Assembly: GCF_014119005.1 (NCBI RefSeq)
Contig: NZ_JACGYX010000004.1
Location: forward strand, 62,001-126,000
Reading direction: 5' to 3'
Source: Psychrobacter sp. GP33
GTDB taxonomy: Bacteria; Pseudomonadota; Gammaproteobacteria; Pseudomonadales; Moraxellaceae
Length of the DNA stretch: 64,000 nucleotides
The first letter of the stretch is position 1. The number at the start of each line of letters is the position of its first letter. Shown here in pieces: positions 9,015-19,212 of this stretch. The position numbers and the translations under genes were made by a program. The notes under the pieces are model-generated. The model was not told the origin of the DNA. It saw only the letters and a program-made list of their open reading frames with translations, and made no database searches.

Positions 9015-10541
9015 CTAGAACTCTTCAACACCCATCATATCGACTGGGGTATCAGCAATCACTTCCACACCATTTTTGGCTGACTCACTACGCTGTTCTT
9101 GTAAATGCTCAAGATAGGCTTCGTTGATTTGTCCAGTAATATAACAGCCATTAAATACGGCACAATCAAAGCCTTCGACCTTACTGTGCTTGGTGTCTTT
9201 TACTGCTTCAATTAAGTCATCCAAGTCTTGAAAAATCAGGCGATCAGCACCGATAATCTTGCGCACTTCTTCTACACTGTGACCCGATGCGATCAGCTCG
9301 CTGCGTACCGGCATATCAATCCCATAAACATTGGGATATTTTACCGGTGGTGCTGCACTAGCAAAAAATACATTTTTTGCACCAGCATCACGTGCCATTT
9401 GGATGATTTCATAGCATGTAGTACCACGAACAATAGAATCATCGACCAGCAATACATTTTTGCCTTTAAACTCTAGCGGGACTGGGCTTAATTTTTGACG
9501 TACCGACTTTTTGCGTTGCTGCTGACCCGGCATAATAAAGGTACGCCCGATATAGCGGTTCTTCATAAAGCCTTCACGGTACTTGATATTCATTTTGAGC
9601 GCCAGCTCCATCGCTGACGTACGCGAGGTATCAGGAATCGGAATCACCACATCAATATCATGGTCCTCGCCCCATTCACGCAAGATTTTTTGTCCCAGCT
9701 TCTCACCCATGCGCAGGCGGGATTTATAAACTGAGATATTATCCATAATTGAATCAGGACGAGCAAAATAAACATACTCAAAAATACACGGCGTATATTC
9801 TTTTGGCTCAACGCATTGTTTGCTATGTAATTGATGATTCAAGTCAATAAAAATAGCTTCCCCTGGTCGTACATCACGAATAATCGTAAATCCTGAACCG
9901 GTAAGCGCTACCGACTCCGATGCTACCATATATTCAGTGCCGCCATTGTCCGCTAAGCGTTGACCAAATATTAATGGACGAATACCATTTGGATCACGGA
10001 ACGCGAGCAAGCCATGTCCGGTAATGAGTGCTACTACGCCATACGCGCCTTCAATGCGACCATAAACTGCAGTTACTGCTTCAAAAATATCGGCAGGCTT
10101 CGGATGAGTCTTATCTAGATTCTGCATTTCATGAGCAAGTACATTCAGCAGGACTTCAGAGTCTGAATCGGTATTTAAATGGCGACGGTCTTCCTCATAA
10201 AGCTCTTTTGCCAAGCTCTCAGCATTGGTCAAATTGCCATTGTGCGCAAGCGTAATCCCATACGGTGAGTTAACATAAAAGGGTTGCGCTTCTGCACTGC
10301 TCGATGTGCCAGCAGTTGGGTAGCGGACATGACCAATACCAAACTTACCCACTAGCTTGAGCATATGACTGTTCAAAAAGACATCACGTACCATGCCGTT
10401 TTCTTTACGCAAATATAAGCGACCATCTTGCAACGTCACAATACCCGCAGCGTCCTGCCCACGGTGCTGTAACATGGTTAAGGCATCATAAAGAATTTGA
10501 TTGACTGGCTCATGAGCTGCAACCCCGACGACTCCACACAT
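9015..10541 (-). CDS. purF: Amidophosphoribosyltransferase
   Basis: First committed enzyme of purine synthesis: PRPP + glutamine + water gives phosphoribosylamine, glutamate and pyrophosphate. The N-terminus MCGVVGVA supplies the N-terminal nucleophile Cys2 (after Met removal) of the class II glutaminase domain, roughly residues 2-230, with HRGQDAAGI. The phosphoribosyltransferase domain carries the PRPP loop [10 protein letters not shown] at 366-375. Length 508 is normal. ATG 10541 is preceded by AGGA. The gene lies downstream of cvpA, the classic cvpA-purF pair, separated by 151 bp. No propeptide is present, as in the E. coli-type enzyme. Confidence 0.97.
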   Translation of the reverse strand: MCGVVGVAAHEPVNQILYDALTMLQHRGQDAAGIVTLQDGRLYLRKENGMVRDVFLNSHMLKLVGKFGIGHVRYPTAGTSSSAEAQPFYVNSPYGITLAHNGNLTNAESLAKELYEEDRRHLNTDSDSEVLLNVLAHEMQNLDKTHPKPADIFEAVTAVYGRIEGAYGVVALITGHGLLAFRDPNGIRPLIFGQRLADNGGTEYMVASESVALTGSGFTIIRDVRPGEAIFIDLNHQLHSKQCVEPKEYTPCIFEYVYFARPDSIMDNISVYKSRLRMGEKLGQKILREWGEDHDIDVVIPIPDTSRTSAMELALKMNIKYREGFMKNRYIGRTFIMPGQQQRKKSVRQKLSPVPLEFKGKNVLLVDDSIVRGTTCYEIIQMARDAGAKNVFFASAAPPVKYPNVYGIDMPVRSELIASGHSVEEVRKIIGADRLIFQDLDDLIEAVKDTKHSKVEGFDCAVFNGCYITGQINEAYLEHLQEQRSESAKNGVEVIADTPVDMMGVEEF

Positions 10542-10692
10542 AGTTATGTCCTATTTTAGATCACACATTAGTAACACGATGACGGTATTAGACGACTAAA
10601 ATAGGCCGACCTTACCGCTAAACTGATGGTACTGCTTGCTAATATTTATGAATAAGTAGCTTACTTAATACTGGCTTTCGCGTTTAACAGGT

Positions 10693-11196
10693 TTAAATTG
10701 ACGGCTGATTAACCTGATCCCATGCCACGCCCAACATATCGGCTGCCAAAGTTTTTGCCATGGGCGCATAAGGCAACAATTCAGGCGCTAATATTGACGA
10801 CTGCCACTGAGGTAATTGCATTAATAATGGCGCACTGACGCTGAGCAATACCAACACGACCAGCACATTCTTTGCAGCGCCCAGCACACCGCCTGCCATC
10901 TTATCGAGCACCCCAAGCCGTAACGTTTTTAGCACCCCTGAAAATACAAAGGCAACCAAATGCATAATGGCTAAAATAACAATAACCACTAATAAAAAAG
11001 CCGCTGCCATTTGTAATACTGGGTTTTCTACCATACCGGACAATTGCGGCGCGATAACACCTGCCAGCCGCGTTGCCGCAATCAAAGCAATAAACCAGCC
11101 GACCAAGCCGACTGCAGTTTTAATCAAGCCCACTTGAAAACCGCGCCATAAGCCAATTAAGACAACCACGGCAATGATAATATCCAAACCACTCAT
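10693..11196 (-). CDS. cvpA: CvpA family inner-membrane protein
   Basis: Four-helix inner-membrane protein of the CvpA family, named for colicin V production in E. coli and later linked to envelope stress and bile tolerance in enterics. The 167-residue product starts MSGLDIIIAVVVLIGLWRGFQVGLIK, with the conserved RGFQ/KG pattern after TM1, and has further helices up to about residue 135. It precedes purF as in many gammaproteobacteria; the link between the two is conserved but its meaning is unclear. pyrD lies 93 bp upstream in the same direction. Confidence 0.93.
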   Translation of the reverse strand: MSGLDIIIAVVVLIGLWRGFQVGLIKTAVGLVGWFIALIAATRLAGVIAPQLSGMVENPVLQMAAAFLLVVIVILAIMHLVAFVFSGVLKTLRLGVLDKMAGGVLGAAKNVLVVLVLLSVSAPLLMQLPQWQSSILAPELLPYAPMAKTLAADMLGVAWDQVNQPSI

Positions 11197-11289
11197 ACCT
11201 TTCGCCTTGCTCTATAATTTACCTAAATGTTTATGACTATATTTGGTGTTAGTAAACGCTATTATCAACCTTTAGATAAAATACAGCAT

Positions 11290-12324
11290 TTAGCCTTCCA
11301 TCGCGTCATAATAGCCGCCAATGGCTTGGATACACGATTGCACTAACCCCGGACCTTGATAAATAAGCCCCGTATACAATTGCACCAAATCTGCACCGGC
11401 TTTGATTTTTTTAACTGCCTTCTCACCGCTATCAATCCCACCAACCCCAATTAAAGCCACTTGATCACCCAGTTGATCTGAGAACTGCTGCAGTATTTGA
11501 GTGCTAATATGGCTGACCGGACGACCTGATAAACCGCCTGTTTGGTCACCATCGGTCAAGTCTTCAACACCAACGCGACTTAACGTGGTATTGGTAGCAA
11601 TCAGTCCATCGATTTCAAAATCGAGTAGCTGCTGCGAGATATAATCCACTTGTGCTGGCTCTAAATCAGGCGCAACTTTAAGCACCAATGGCACATAAAA
11701 ACCGTACTCCGTTGCCAATTGGTCATGACGATTTTTGATGGTATCTAATAAATAAGTAAGCGCCTCACCACTTTGTAAGTCACGCAAATTTGAGGTATTG
11801 GGCGAAGAAATATTAATGGTAATGTAGGACGCATGCGGATAAACACGCTCCAAACAATAGACGTAATCGTCAGCGGCATTTTCAACCGGCGTACTGGCAT
11901 TTTTACCAATATTAATACCGATATTTCCTTTATATTTACTGCGCTTAACATTGTCAATCAGATACTCAACGCCCTGATTGTTAAAGCCCATACGATTAAT
12001 AATGGCATCGGCTTGTTTAATTCTAAACAAACGCGGCTTATCATTGCCTACTTGCGGTTTTGGGGTAACCGTACCCACTTCAATAAAGCCAAAGCCCAAT
12101 TCGGCAAGCGCATCAATATAATCGCCATTTTTATCTAGACCTGCCGCCAGCCCAACCGGGTTAGCAAACTGCAAACCCATACAGTCTATAGGCTGCATAT
12201 GCTGACCATATACCAAGCCTAATGCGCGTGCTTTGTGCGCTTTTGCCAATAAAGACAAGGTCATGTCGTGGGCGTGCTCAGGGTCCATCTTAAATAAAAA
12301 CGGTCGAAGTAAGGCGTAGGACAT
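11290..12324 (-). CDS. pyrD: Dihydroorotate dehydrogenase (quinone), class 2
   Basis: Oxidises dihydroorotate to orotate in pyrimidine synthesis, passing electrons through FMN to the quinone pool; a peripheral inner-membrane enzyme. The class 2 N-terminal helical membrane-association segment is present ([21 protein letters not shown]), followed by [41 protein letters not shown], the [13 protein letters not shown] loop with the catalytic-base serine, and GGLSGRPV. Length 344 is normal. Its position ahead of cvpA-purF places pyrimidine and purine steps together, though a shared transcript is only inferred. Confidence 0.97.
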   Translation of the reverse strand: MSYALLRPFLFKMDPEHAHDMTLSLLAKAHKARALGLVYGQHMQPIDCMGLQFANPVGLAAGLDKNGDYIDALAELGFGFIEVGTVTPKPQVGNDKPRLFRIKQADAIINRMGFNNQGVEYLIDNVKRSKYKGNIGINIGKNASTPVENAADDYVYCLERVYPHASYITINISSPNTSNLRDLQSGEALTYLLDTIKNRHDQLATEYGFYVPLVLKVAPDLEPAQVDYISQQLLDFEIDGLIATNTTLSRVGVEDLTDGDQTGGLSGRPVSHISTQILQQFSDQLGDQVALIGVGGIDSGEKAVKKIKAGADLVQLYTGLIYQGPGLVQSCIQAIGGYYDAMEG

Positions 12325-12498
12325 AATGACGATGAACCCTGAATAAGAAATAGGTGAATGAAAAATGAGTCAAATGAAGCGCAGCGATTATATCAGCTTA
12401 ACGGAAAGAAGAGCAAAGTTTCATAAAAGTCTGTGGTTAGGCAAACAAAACCTTAGATAATTATTTTGATATTGTATTTAATAATAAAATAGATGAGA

Positions 12499-12900
12499 TT
12501 AAGGCACAGAGCGACTGTCAGTCAGCGCAATCCAGCCGCGCACAATACGATACAGATGCCAAATAAAGGTAAACGCGATAATCATTAGCCCAAGACCGGT
12601 CAATAAAATTGAGACAAGTGCCAAGTTACCGCTATCTGATAGTACACTGAAACCAATACCTCCGAATGCGATGACCAGCAATAGCCCGCCAACAGCAAAA
12701 AAGACAATGCTGTACCAAAAGGTCTTAATCTGCCAATCAAAATGCGTGGCAAGCCAAGTGCCATCCGCTGCATGGCGTCTGGTATAGTTCATCACAATAG
12801 GCACAATCCAAAGCAGCCCTGCTGTAAAATAGCTCAATACATAAAGTAAATAAGTCACATGATTATAAGTTACTAACGAGCGTTTTTTGTCATCAATCAT
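12499..12900 (-). CDS. Small four-helix membrane protein, DUF4870-like
   Basis: 133-residue inner-membrane protein of unknown function. Hydrophobic segments lie near residues 14-37, 60-85 and 92-118. The stretch TWLATHFDWQIKTFWYSIVF, with charged residues followed by W-x-x-K/R-T-F-W, resembles small DUF4870-type membrane proteins of Neisseria and Acinetobacter. ATG 12900 has AAGGC upstream. It stands alone between gspM and pyrD, with 160-170 bp spacers on either side. The family call is from recalled similarity and is moderate. Confidence 0.65.
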   Translation of the reverse strand: MIDDKKRSLVTYNHVTYLLYVLSYFTAGLLWIVPIVMNYTRRHAADGTWLATHFDWQIKTFWYSIVFFAVGGLLLVIAFGGIGFSVLSDSGNLALVSILLTGLGLMIIAFTFIWHLYRIVRGWIALTDSRSVP

Positions 12901-13062
12901 CTGACTGCCTTATTACTTAAAATGTGTTGGATATGTTTTTATATTGATATTGATATTGCATTATGATACTGCCGACTATTATTATCATTGTGGCGTTGCG
13001 TGCGGTTTTCAAGAACGCTTGGAACTAAGCCCTAGAATCTAAGCACTAGAAACCAGACAACA

Positions 13063-13608
13063 CTAGGTGCTAAATGTGGCTTGTACTTGCAACTGCTTAG
13101 TAATGGCATCTTGCAGAATAGATAATTGGGTCAATTGCCAGCCTTGTTGTTCAAGCTGGGCTAGTGTGGTACTAACCACCGCTTGGCTAGGATGACTAAA
13201 GCTTAACTGTACCGTATCACCCGTTGCCACCACTTGTGCATCATTAATACCGGCACCGTTTAGAGCGGTACTGATACGACTTGCCGGCGGTATAGCAGTC
13301 TCATTTTGGTCAACATCACTACCAGCACGGGTATCAATATTACCTGCTTGCGCCCGCAACCAAAAATAATCAGCCACTTGTGTCTGATAGTTTTCCTTAC
13401 TTTTTTTAGCCGCTTGCTGCAAGCTATAGCCACCGTAGCCACCAATAAACAACAGTAAAAACAGCGTTAGCGCCGCCAACGCCATCTGGTCGCGTGCAGA
13501 CAATAACTGCCAGCGTGTCCATACCATATCATGGTACTTCGTGATACGCGCAGATAATGCACTGCCTGCTGGAGCGCTCCGTTTAACACGGCGCTGTAAT
13601 ATATTCAT
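13063..13608 (-). CDS. gspM: Type II secretion system protein M
   Basis: Inner-membrane platform component of the type II secretion system that pairs with GspL. The 181-residue protein has a short cytoplasmic basic N-terminus, one membrane segment at about residues 43-62 (MALAALTLFLLLFIGGYGGY) and a periplasmic ferredoxin-like domain (from about 100) with the AQVVATGDTVQLSF and LAQLEQQGWQLTQLSI strand-helix pattern of GspM/EpsM. ATG 13608 has AAGGT upstream and lies 27 bp after gspL, so the two form an operon. No other gsp genes are in the window. Confidence 0.88.
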   Translation of the reverse strand: MNILQRRVKRSAPAGSALSARITKYHDMVWTRWQLLSARDQMALAALTLFLLLFIGGYGGYSLQQAAKKSKENYQTQVADYFWLRAQAGNIDTRAGSDVDQNETAIPPASRISTALNGAGINDAQVVATGDTVQLSFSHPSQAVVSTTLAQLEQQGWQLTQLSILQDAITKQLQVQATFST

Positions 13609-13635
13609 GCCCTAACCTTATTTGAATGCCGTTAA

Positions 13636-14931
13636 TTAAGTTTCCGCCTCAGCTGTAGCCGTTTTCGAAACTGCTGAGCTGTCAGGCTGTATGTTGACGG
13701 TAATTTGACCGCTAAATTGTCCTTGCTCATTACTATTTACTTGCTGCAAATTAGCAGCTAACCCTTGCGCGGTCAGTGTATTGGCAAACTCATCGAGGCT
13801 TTGACGATTAGGTGCAATTAGGGTAAAACTCAAGGCGTTTGGCGCTATGACCAACGCTTGCGCTTGTAAGGAGGATTGCTTAATAAGAGGGGCGATACGC
13901 GACAAGATAGCCGTATGCGATGCGGGTTCTTGATTCTCATTCATTAGTTTTGGTTGCAACTGTGCTTGCAATTTGGTACGCGTGCTGAGCGCTTCGTTTG
14001 GAAACCAGGATTGATACTGAGTAGTAATTTCTGCTTGGGTGGCAGTTGCGACATCATTATAGCGATACCACTGCACCCCATCGGTTGCCATCTGTAACAC
14101 CAATGCTGAAAACGCAACCATCATGGCTACTCGCAGATAAGGCGACAGCTGGGAGCTGGATGCTTTTGTAAAAAAGTTAAGGGCATGGCGTTCAGGGTTA
14201 TCAATGGGCGCAGGCACAAGTGGCAATATACTCATTAATAACTGGCGCTCAGACAATAGTGCTACCGTTTCTACTGATATTGCGCTTGCTAACGCCATAT
14301 TAGCTTGCACTGTTAACTCATCATCTAAAGTAGCCGTTAATGCCTCAAGCACTGTATTAGCTGACAGGTCAAGCATAGGTAAAACGCAAACTTCACTTAA
14401 CTGCGGCAAATGCTCAAAAATCAATGGTAAATAACTAACAGCCAACCCTTGATGAGCGGACTGACGCAACAAAGTAGTATAGGCATCTTGATACAGCACC
14501 ACCTGCTGCTCTGCTGCCTCTTCTGGGATAGGTAACAGAAAAAAATCAGGCAATAAGGCATGAATACTTAACCCTACTAGCTGCGCACTTTGCTGCCATG
14601 ATTCAATATCGCTTTCTGGAAGCGCATATAAATAATTGCTATTGGCATAACCAAGCTGACGTATGGCTAATTGCTCAACGGGCGCAAGCGAAACCTCTTC
14701 AAACAAATACTGTTTACCAACGGTACCCAGCTGCTTGAGCTGTGCACTACTTAGTGGCGTCTCTACTTGCAATACATACTGTGATGGAAAATATAAACAT
14801 AGCGATTTTTGTCCATGAATACTATAAATATCGTGCAGCTGTTGCCAGCTATCAACCGCATGCCACTTTTTTGTAGCGCTATGCCACACTGCCAGCGGAC
14901 TGTGCTGTGCTCTTAACCATACATGTAACAC
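13636..14931 (-). CDS. gspL: Type II secretion system protein L
   Basis: Inner-membrane protein that links the GspE ATPase to the pseudopilus assembly platform. The 431-residue product has an N-terminal actin-like cytoplasmic domain (about 1-240), one membrane segment near 258-276 (LRVAMMVAFSALVLQMA) and a periplasmic ferredoxin-like domain with LTAQGLAANLQQVNSNEQGQ. The start is GTG 14931, supported by an AAGG about ten bases upstream. It is followed by gspM. In Acinetobacter T2SS genes are known to be scattered over the chromosome, and an isolated L-M pair here fits that. Confidence 0.88.
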   Translation of the reverse strand: MLHVWLRAQHSPLAVWHSATKKWHAVDSWQQLHDIYSIHGQKSLCLYFPSQYVLQVETPLSSAQLKQLGTVGKQYLFEEVSLAPVEQLAIRQLGYANSNYLYALPESDIESWQQSAQLVGLSIHALLPDFFLLPIPEEAAEQQVVLYQDAYTTLLRQSAHQGLAVSYLPLIFEHLPQLSEVCVLPMLDLSANTVLEALTATLDDELTVQANMALASAISVETVALLSERQLLMSILPLVPAPIDNPERHALNFFTKASSSQLSPYLRVAMMVAFSALVLQMATDGVQWYRYNDVATATQAEITTQYQSWFPNEALSTRTKLQAQLQPKLMNENQEPASHTAILSRIAPLIKQSSLQAQALVIAPNALSFTLIAPNRQSLDEFANTLTAQGLAANLQQVNSNEQGQFSGQITVNIQPDSSAVSKTATAEAET

Positions 14932-15017
14932 TAAGCGTGACCTTATTTTTTAAACCACTTACTACCAACAATTTGACAATTTGCTAATAAAACAAGAAGA
15001 AAATTAGCAGTATTATA

Positions 15018-15476
15018 TTAGTACGGCTGTTGAGGAACAAATCGGTCAATCTCGCGCGCCATCCCTGCCATAATAAACTCCATTTCAAAAACACGCGCTT
15101 CCGCTAGAGCATATGACTCTGGAGTATCGCCTGTTAATAAGCTGGCAAGATAAGCGATAATAGACATATGACACACAACTATTACGCATTCAGCTTCAAT
15201 AGTCGCGAGTTCTGCAAGCGCAGTGCGTGCGTCATCTGAAGGAGTAATATTATTCTGTACCTTGACGGGAACATTATGAGTCTGTAATTGAAGCTGTGCC
15301 AATGTTTGCTGTGCGCGAACGTAGGGACTCACTATAAAAATATCCGGAGTATAAGAAGTGCTGATATAGGCTGCTGTTTGCGCTGCTTGTTGTTGTCCAA
15401 AGTCAGTCAATTCACGCGCGCTGTCTGGGCGCGTTTCATCTTCTGCTTGTCCGTGGCGCATTAAGATAATTTTCAT
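15018..15476 (-). CDS. sixA: Phosphohistidine phosphatase SixA
   Basis: Small histidine-phosphatase-superfamily enzyme; SixA removes phosphate from histidine phosphotransfer domains or PTS proteins in E. coli. The 152-residue protein begins MKIILMRHGQAED with the catalytic RHG motif, has VSPYVRAQQT with a conserved arginine, and VVCHMSIIAYLA where the second catalytic histidine (H-M instead of the usual H-x-P) is found. It lies between gpsA and gspL, all minus strand. The role in this organism is inferred. Confidence 0.9.
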   Translation of the reverse strand: MKIILMRHGQAEDETRPDSARELTDFGQQQAAQTAAYISTSYTPDIFIVSPYVRAQQTLAQLQLQTHNVPVKVQNNITPSDDARTALAELATIEAECVIVVCHMSIIAYLASLLTGDTPESYALAEARVFEMEFIMAGMAREIDRFVPQQPY

Positions 15477-15625
15477 AACTTTTCTAATTTTCCTGACTAT
15501 TTATCTTTTTAGATAACTTGTTAATGATGATTAGCCATTACTCAGATGACGTTTTGCCATTGTTATTATCGTCATAGCTAATGCTATTATCTAAATCCAA
15601 AGACGTTTGCCTTGTAGAACGTGGA

Positions 15626-16966
15626 TCAGAGATCAGACTTTTCATTATACACTTTGTCATTTTTATCGTTGTCTATCTTAGTGGTATCGGCTGGAAAATC
15701 TTTAGTAGCCGCCTGTATCTGAGCGGTTAGGGATGCGTTACTGTGGTCATGCGCCATCACAAACTCCACATCACTCCGGAAGCCAGCTTCCATTAACTGT
15801 AGCGCCACGCCCAATGCCGCTTTGTCTTCATAAATAACCGCATAAAGTGCATGGGTAATCGGCATATAAATGCCTTCTTTGGTTGCCTTTTCATGCACTT
15901 GCTGAATGGTATTGACCCCTTCTGCCGTTTGACCCAGCTTTTTAACCGCAGCATCAATATTCATGCCGCGCCCAAGCATATTACCAATGCGATAGTTGCG
16001 ACTCAGCTCAGAGCTGCATGTGGCATATAAATCACCAACCCCTGACAAGCCTAAAAACGTCAATGGATTAGCACCAGCCTCTACACCAAAGCGGCTCATT
16101 TCGGCTAAGGCACGGGTTAACAGCATTGCTTTGGTATTTTCGCCAACCTCGTAAGCGGCTGCCATTCCCATTGCAATAGCATATATATTTTTTAGAGCGC
16201 CACCAAGCTCAACGCCGCGAACATCATCACTAGCAAAGACCCGAAAAAATGCACTGTGTAGCGCCGCTTGCACGGCATGGCGCAGAGGCTCTGACTCGCT
16301 GGCAATTACGGTAGCTGACGGCATATTTTTCATGATTTCGATGGCAAGATTGGGTCCTGACATTACCCCAAAATTCACCTCTGGTAGCTCATCTTTAATG
16401 ATATCGCTCATTAACGCAAAGGTATCTTTTTCCATGCCTTTGGTCAAAGACACCAGCGACTGCCCTGTCATAAAAGGGGCGATATTCTTTAACGTTTCCC
16501 GAAACGCTAGGCTCGGAACAGCAAGAAAAATAATGTCTTTGTCTTTAACTGTCGATTCTAGATCATGGCTGTATTTTAGGCGCTCATCAAGCTTATAGCC
16601 AGGTAGATATTTTTTATTCATCCGCAACTTTGCCATCGACTTCACCGTACGTTTATCACGTACCCAAATCGTGGTATCGCAGCCATTACGCGCGGCTAAA
16701 TTTGCCATTGCAGTGCCAAAGCTGCCACCACCCAAAAACGCTAAACGTAACTTGCCAGAATTTTTGGAAATTTTTTCCATATTATTAGCAACATCTGCTT
16801 CAACCGTGCTTGGATCAAGCTTTTTTCTCCCTAGTCCTGTTTTGGTCGCACGTTCAATGATACCAGCAAGCAGTCCACCCGGCTTGTCATGACGGTCATC
16901 TATACTCGCTACTGGTTTATTCGCAACAATTTTAGGAGATTTATTATTTTTAATAGGGCTTGTCAT
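15626..16966 (-). CDS. gpsA: Glycerol-3-phosphate dehydrogenase [NAD(P)+] with N-terminal extension
   Basis: Makes sn-glycerol 3-phosphate from dihydroxyacetone phosphate for phospholipid synthesis; cytoplasmic. The Rossmann motif LAFLGGGSFGTAMANLA begins roughly 75 residues after the chosen start, whereas GpsA normally starts almost directly with it. Other family motifs are SLTKGMEKD, VMSGPNLAIEI (PSGPN type) and GVELGGALKNIYAIAMGMA with the catalytic lysine. The extension is basic and low-complexity. The frame also has a GTG start at 16996 adding ten residues; I prefer ATG 16966 because GGA lies about eight bases upstream. The C-terminal 60 residues beyond the usual end are also charged and probably disordered. 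Confidence 0.93.
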   Translation of the reverse strand: MTSPIKNNKSPKIVANKPVASIDDRHDKPGGLLAGIIERATKTGLGRKKLDPSTVEADVANNMEKISKNSGKLRLAFLGGGSFGTAMANLAARNGCDTTIWVRDKRTVKSMAKLRMNKKYLPGYKLDERLKYSHDLESTVKDKDIIFLAVPSLAFRETLKNIAPFMTGQSLVSLTKGMEKDTFALMSDIIKDELPEVNFGVMSGPNLAIEIMKNMPSATVIASESEPLRHAVQAALHSAFFRVFASDDVRGVELGGALKNIYAIAMGMAAAYEVGENTKAMLLTRALAEMSRFGVEAGANPLTFLGLSGVGDLYATCSSELSRNYRIGNMLGRGMNIDAAVKKLGQTAEGVNTIQQVHEKATKEGIYMPITHALYAVIYEDKAALGVALQLMEAGFRSDVEFVMAHDHSNASLTAQIQAATKDFPADTTKIDNDKNDKVYNEKSDL

Positions 16967-17108
16967 ATCTTTTATCCATGTTAATGCACTTTTCACTATC
17001 CCTGCAGCTTATACATTTACAGTTGGTAGGTATAGTGCAATTATATTGCTGATACCTGCCAAGCCTGTTGCACAACCATGATTTAAAAAACTACCACTCA
17101 AAGAGGAA

Positions 17109-17768
17109 TTATGATTCAAACTTTATCAGTGATTCAATATCTAAGGGTTTGCGCGTCGGTGTATGACGCAAACTTGTTCCAGTATAGATAAAGGCCGTGA
17201 CATAATCCTCTGTGCCTACACCAAAATATGCTTTCACAGCAGGTTCGTTACATAAAAATCCGGTACGCCAAACGGTACTAAAGCCTTGTGCTTTCAAAGC
17301 TAAAATAAGATTTTGTACTGCAGAACCCGCACTGAGCATTTGTTCAAATTTCGGTACTTTTTTATGTTCCTTCATTTGAGTGACAACAGTGATAATAACA
17401 GGTGCTCGCAGAGGCATAGCGGCAGTTTTTGCGCGCTCTTTATCAGATAAACTCTCACCAGCAGCGATAGCTTGCGCTTCAGCCGCAGCCACCAATGCGT
17501 TACCAAGAGCGTGACGAGCATCACCTTCCGTCACAATAAAGCGCCATGGCTGTAATTTTTTATGATCAGGGGCGGTTGCCGCACAATGAATGGCAGCTTT
17601 AATCTGCACATGTGTAGGTGCAGGCTCATTCAAATTGCCAATACTACGCCTTGAGTTTATCCAGTTAATCAGCTGCTCATCGGTTACTGTGGCATCTGCT
17701 AATGCCGTATTTGCAGCACCCTTTGCCTCTGATATAGAGATATCTTTATTCTTCTTAGCATCACTCAT
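17109..17768 (-). CDS. Nitroreductase family protein (YdjA-like)
   Basis: FMN-dependent NAD(P)H oxidoreductase of the nitroreductase fold. Family features are INSRRSIGNLNEPAPTHVQIKAAIHCAATAPDHKKLQPWRFIV, in which the RRS and QPWRF positions contact FMN, and SAGSAVQNLILALKAQGFSTVWRTG. This pattern is closest to the small E. coli YdjA type, which may handle various electrophiles; the true substrate is unknown. Length 219. ATG 17768 has AAGGA seven bases upstream. It follows zapE in the same direction (90 bp). Confidence 0.88.
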   Translation of the reverse strand: MSDAKKNKDISISEAKGAANTALADATVTDEQLINWINSRRSIGNLNEPAPTHVQIKAAIHCAATAPDHKKLQPWRFIVTEGDARHALGNALVAAAEAQAIAAGESLSDKERAKTAAMPLRAPVIITVVTQMKEHKKVPKFEQMLSAGSAVQNLILALKAQGFSTVWRTGFLCNEPAVKAYFGVGTEDYVTAFIYTGTSLRHTPTRKPLDIESLIKFES

Positions 17769-17858
17769 TGTTTATCCTTAGTTGTTATTATCATTATTAA
17801 AATATTTTTAAATTGTCTATCTTTTAAATTATCGTATAAAACACTTTTAACAATAAAA

Positions 17859-18974
17859 TTATGCCGCATCATCAAGGCGGTGTTTCATTTTAAGATAATC
17901 CTCTGACTGCATTTCTAGCAATCGCGACCGTGTTCGCTCAATCTCAAATGCTAATTTCTCACCTTGATATAACTCAAGAATAGATTGTTCAGCGCGAATC
18001 AGTAACTTTACGCGTCGGTCATAAAACTCATCAACCATATAAATAAAGCGCCGGGTTGGGTCACGTAAATCATCATTTAAGGCAGGCACGGCATTGACCA
18101 AGACCGTACTATAACGGTTGGCAATCTCTATAAAGTCCGCAGCTGAACGTGGCTGCATACATAAATGACGGAAGTCACAAAATAAGATGGTTTCAGTTCG
18201 AGCATTGATGATAACTTCACGCCCATTAATAACAATAGGCTCTTTACTGATTTTAATATTGTTAGAAAGACTGGCAAAACGATTCGCTAGCCAATGATGA
18301 TTGCTCTTAGTCATGGGTGATTTATAAAGTTCCGCTTGTTGTAATACGCGTAACCGATAATCAATACCTGAGTCAATATTCATCACGGTGGTATGCTTTT
18401 CTACTTCAGCAATGGCAGGTAATAAACGATCACGATGCAAACCATCCTTATACAATCCTGATGGTGCAATATTAGACGTTGCCACCAAAGTAATGCCTCG
18501 ATCAAACAACATGGTAAATAAATCACCTAAAATCATCGCATCAGAGACATTCGAGACAAAAAACTCATCAAAACAAATCACCACCGCTTCGGCATAAATA
18601 ATATCTGCCACTTTTTCTAGCGGATTACACTCGCCATGAATCAGATTCAACTCATGATGGACACGTTGCATAAAGTGATGAAAGTGCTGACGCATTTTAC
18701 GATCAATGGTCAGTGAATCATAAAACAAATCCATCATCCATGTTTTGCCACGCCCAACCCCGCCCCACATATATAAACCTTTTGGCGCAACAGGCTTTGC
18801 TTTTAGAAAGCTAAAAAAACCTTTTTTGCGCTGCGTACTGACATTGAGCTGATAATAGAGCTCATCAAGGTAACACATGGCCTGATACTGCTGCTCATCT
18901 CTAGTAAAGTCATCATTATTGATGGATTGCTCGTAGCGCTGCAATGGAGATAATCTCATAAGACTGCTCGTCAT
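17859..18974 (-). CDS. zapE: Cell division protein ZapE (AFG1-like ATPase)
   Basis: AFG1-family P-loop ATPase; in E. coli ZapE associates with the Z-ring under stress. Walker A is GGVGRGKTW at residues 71-79, Walker B is ICFDEFFVSN, and the C-terminal IYMVDEFYDRRVKLLIRAE is the family signature. Length 371 matches. The start at ATG 18974 is not well supported by a ribosome-binding site; ATG 18959 (MRLSPLQRYEQ) is also possible. Confidence 0.92.
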   Translation of the reverse strand: MTSSLMRLSPLQRYEQSINNDDFTRDEQQYQAMCYLDELYYQLNVSTQRKKGFFSFLKAKPVAPKGLYMWGGVGRGKTWMMDLFYDSLTIDRKMRQHFHHFMQRVHHELNLIHGECNPLEKVADIIYAEAVVICFDEFFVSNVSDAMILGDLFTMLFDRGITLVATSNIAPSGLYKDGLHRDRLLPAIAEVEKHTTVMNIDSGIDYRLRVLQQAELYKSPMTKSNHHWLANRFASLSNNIKISKEPIVINGREVIINARTETILFCDFRHLCMQPRSAADFIEIANRYSTVLVNAVPALNDDLRDPTRRFIYMVDEFYDRRVKLLIRAEQSILELYQGEKLAFEIERTRSRLLEMQSEDYLKMKHRLDDAA

Positions 18975-19212
18975 TCGACAAAATAAATAGTGAAATTATG
19001 TGTTGAAACCGTCAGTTGATCCTAGCTTATGTCTTTTACACTGAGACAGTAACAACTGAGATGTCAGAGTAGCTTATTAACACTACTCCCTAGGTTAGCA
19101 CGGCTTAAGGGGTAACAATAATCAATTAAATTTATCGAAATATAGTAAAATCAATCGCTTTATTTTAAGCACTCATCACTTCATTTTGAGTAACAATATT
19201 ATCAATACATCA

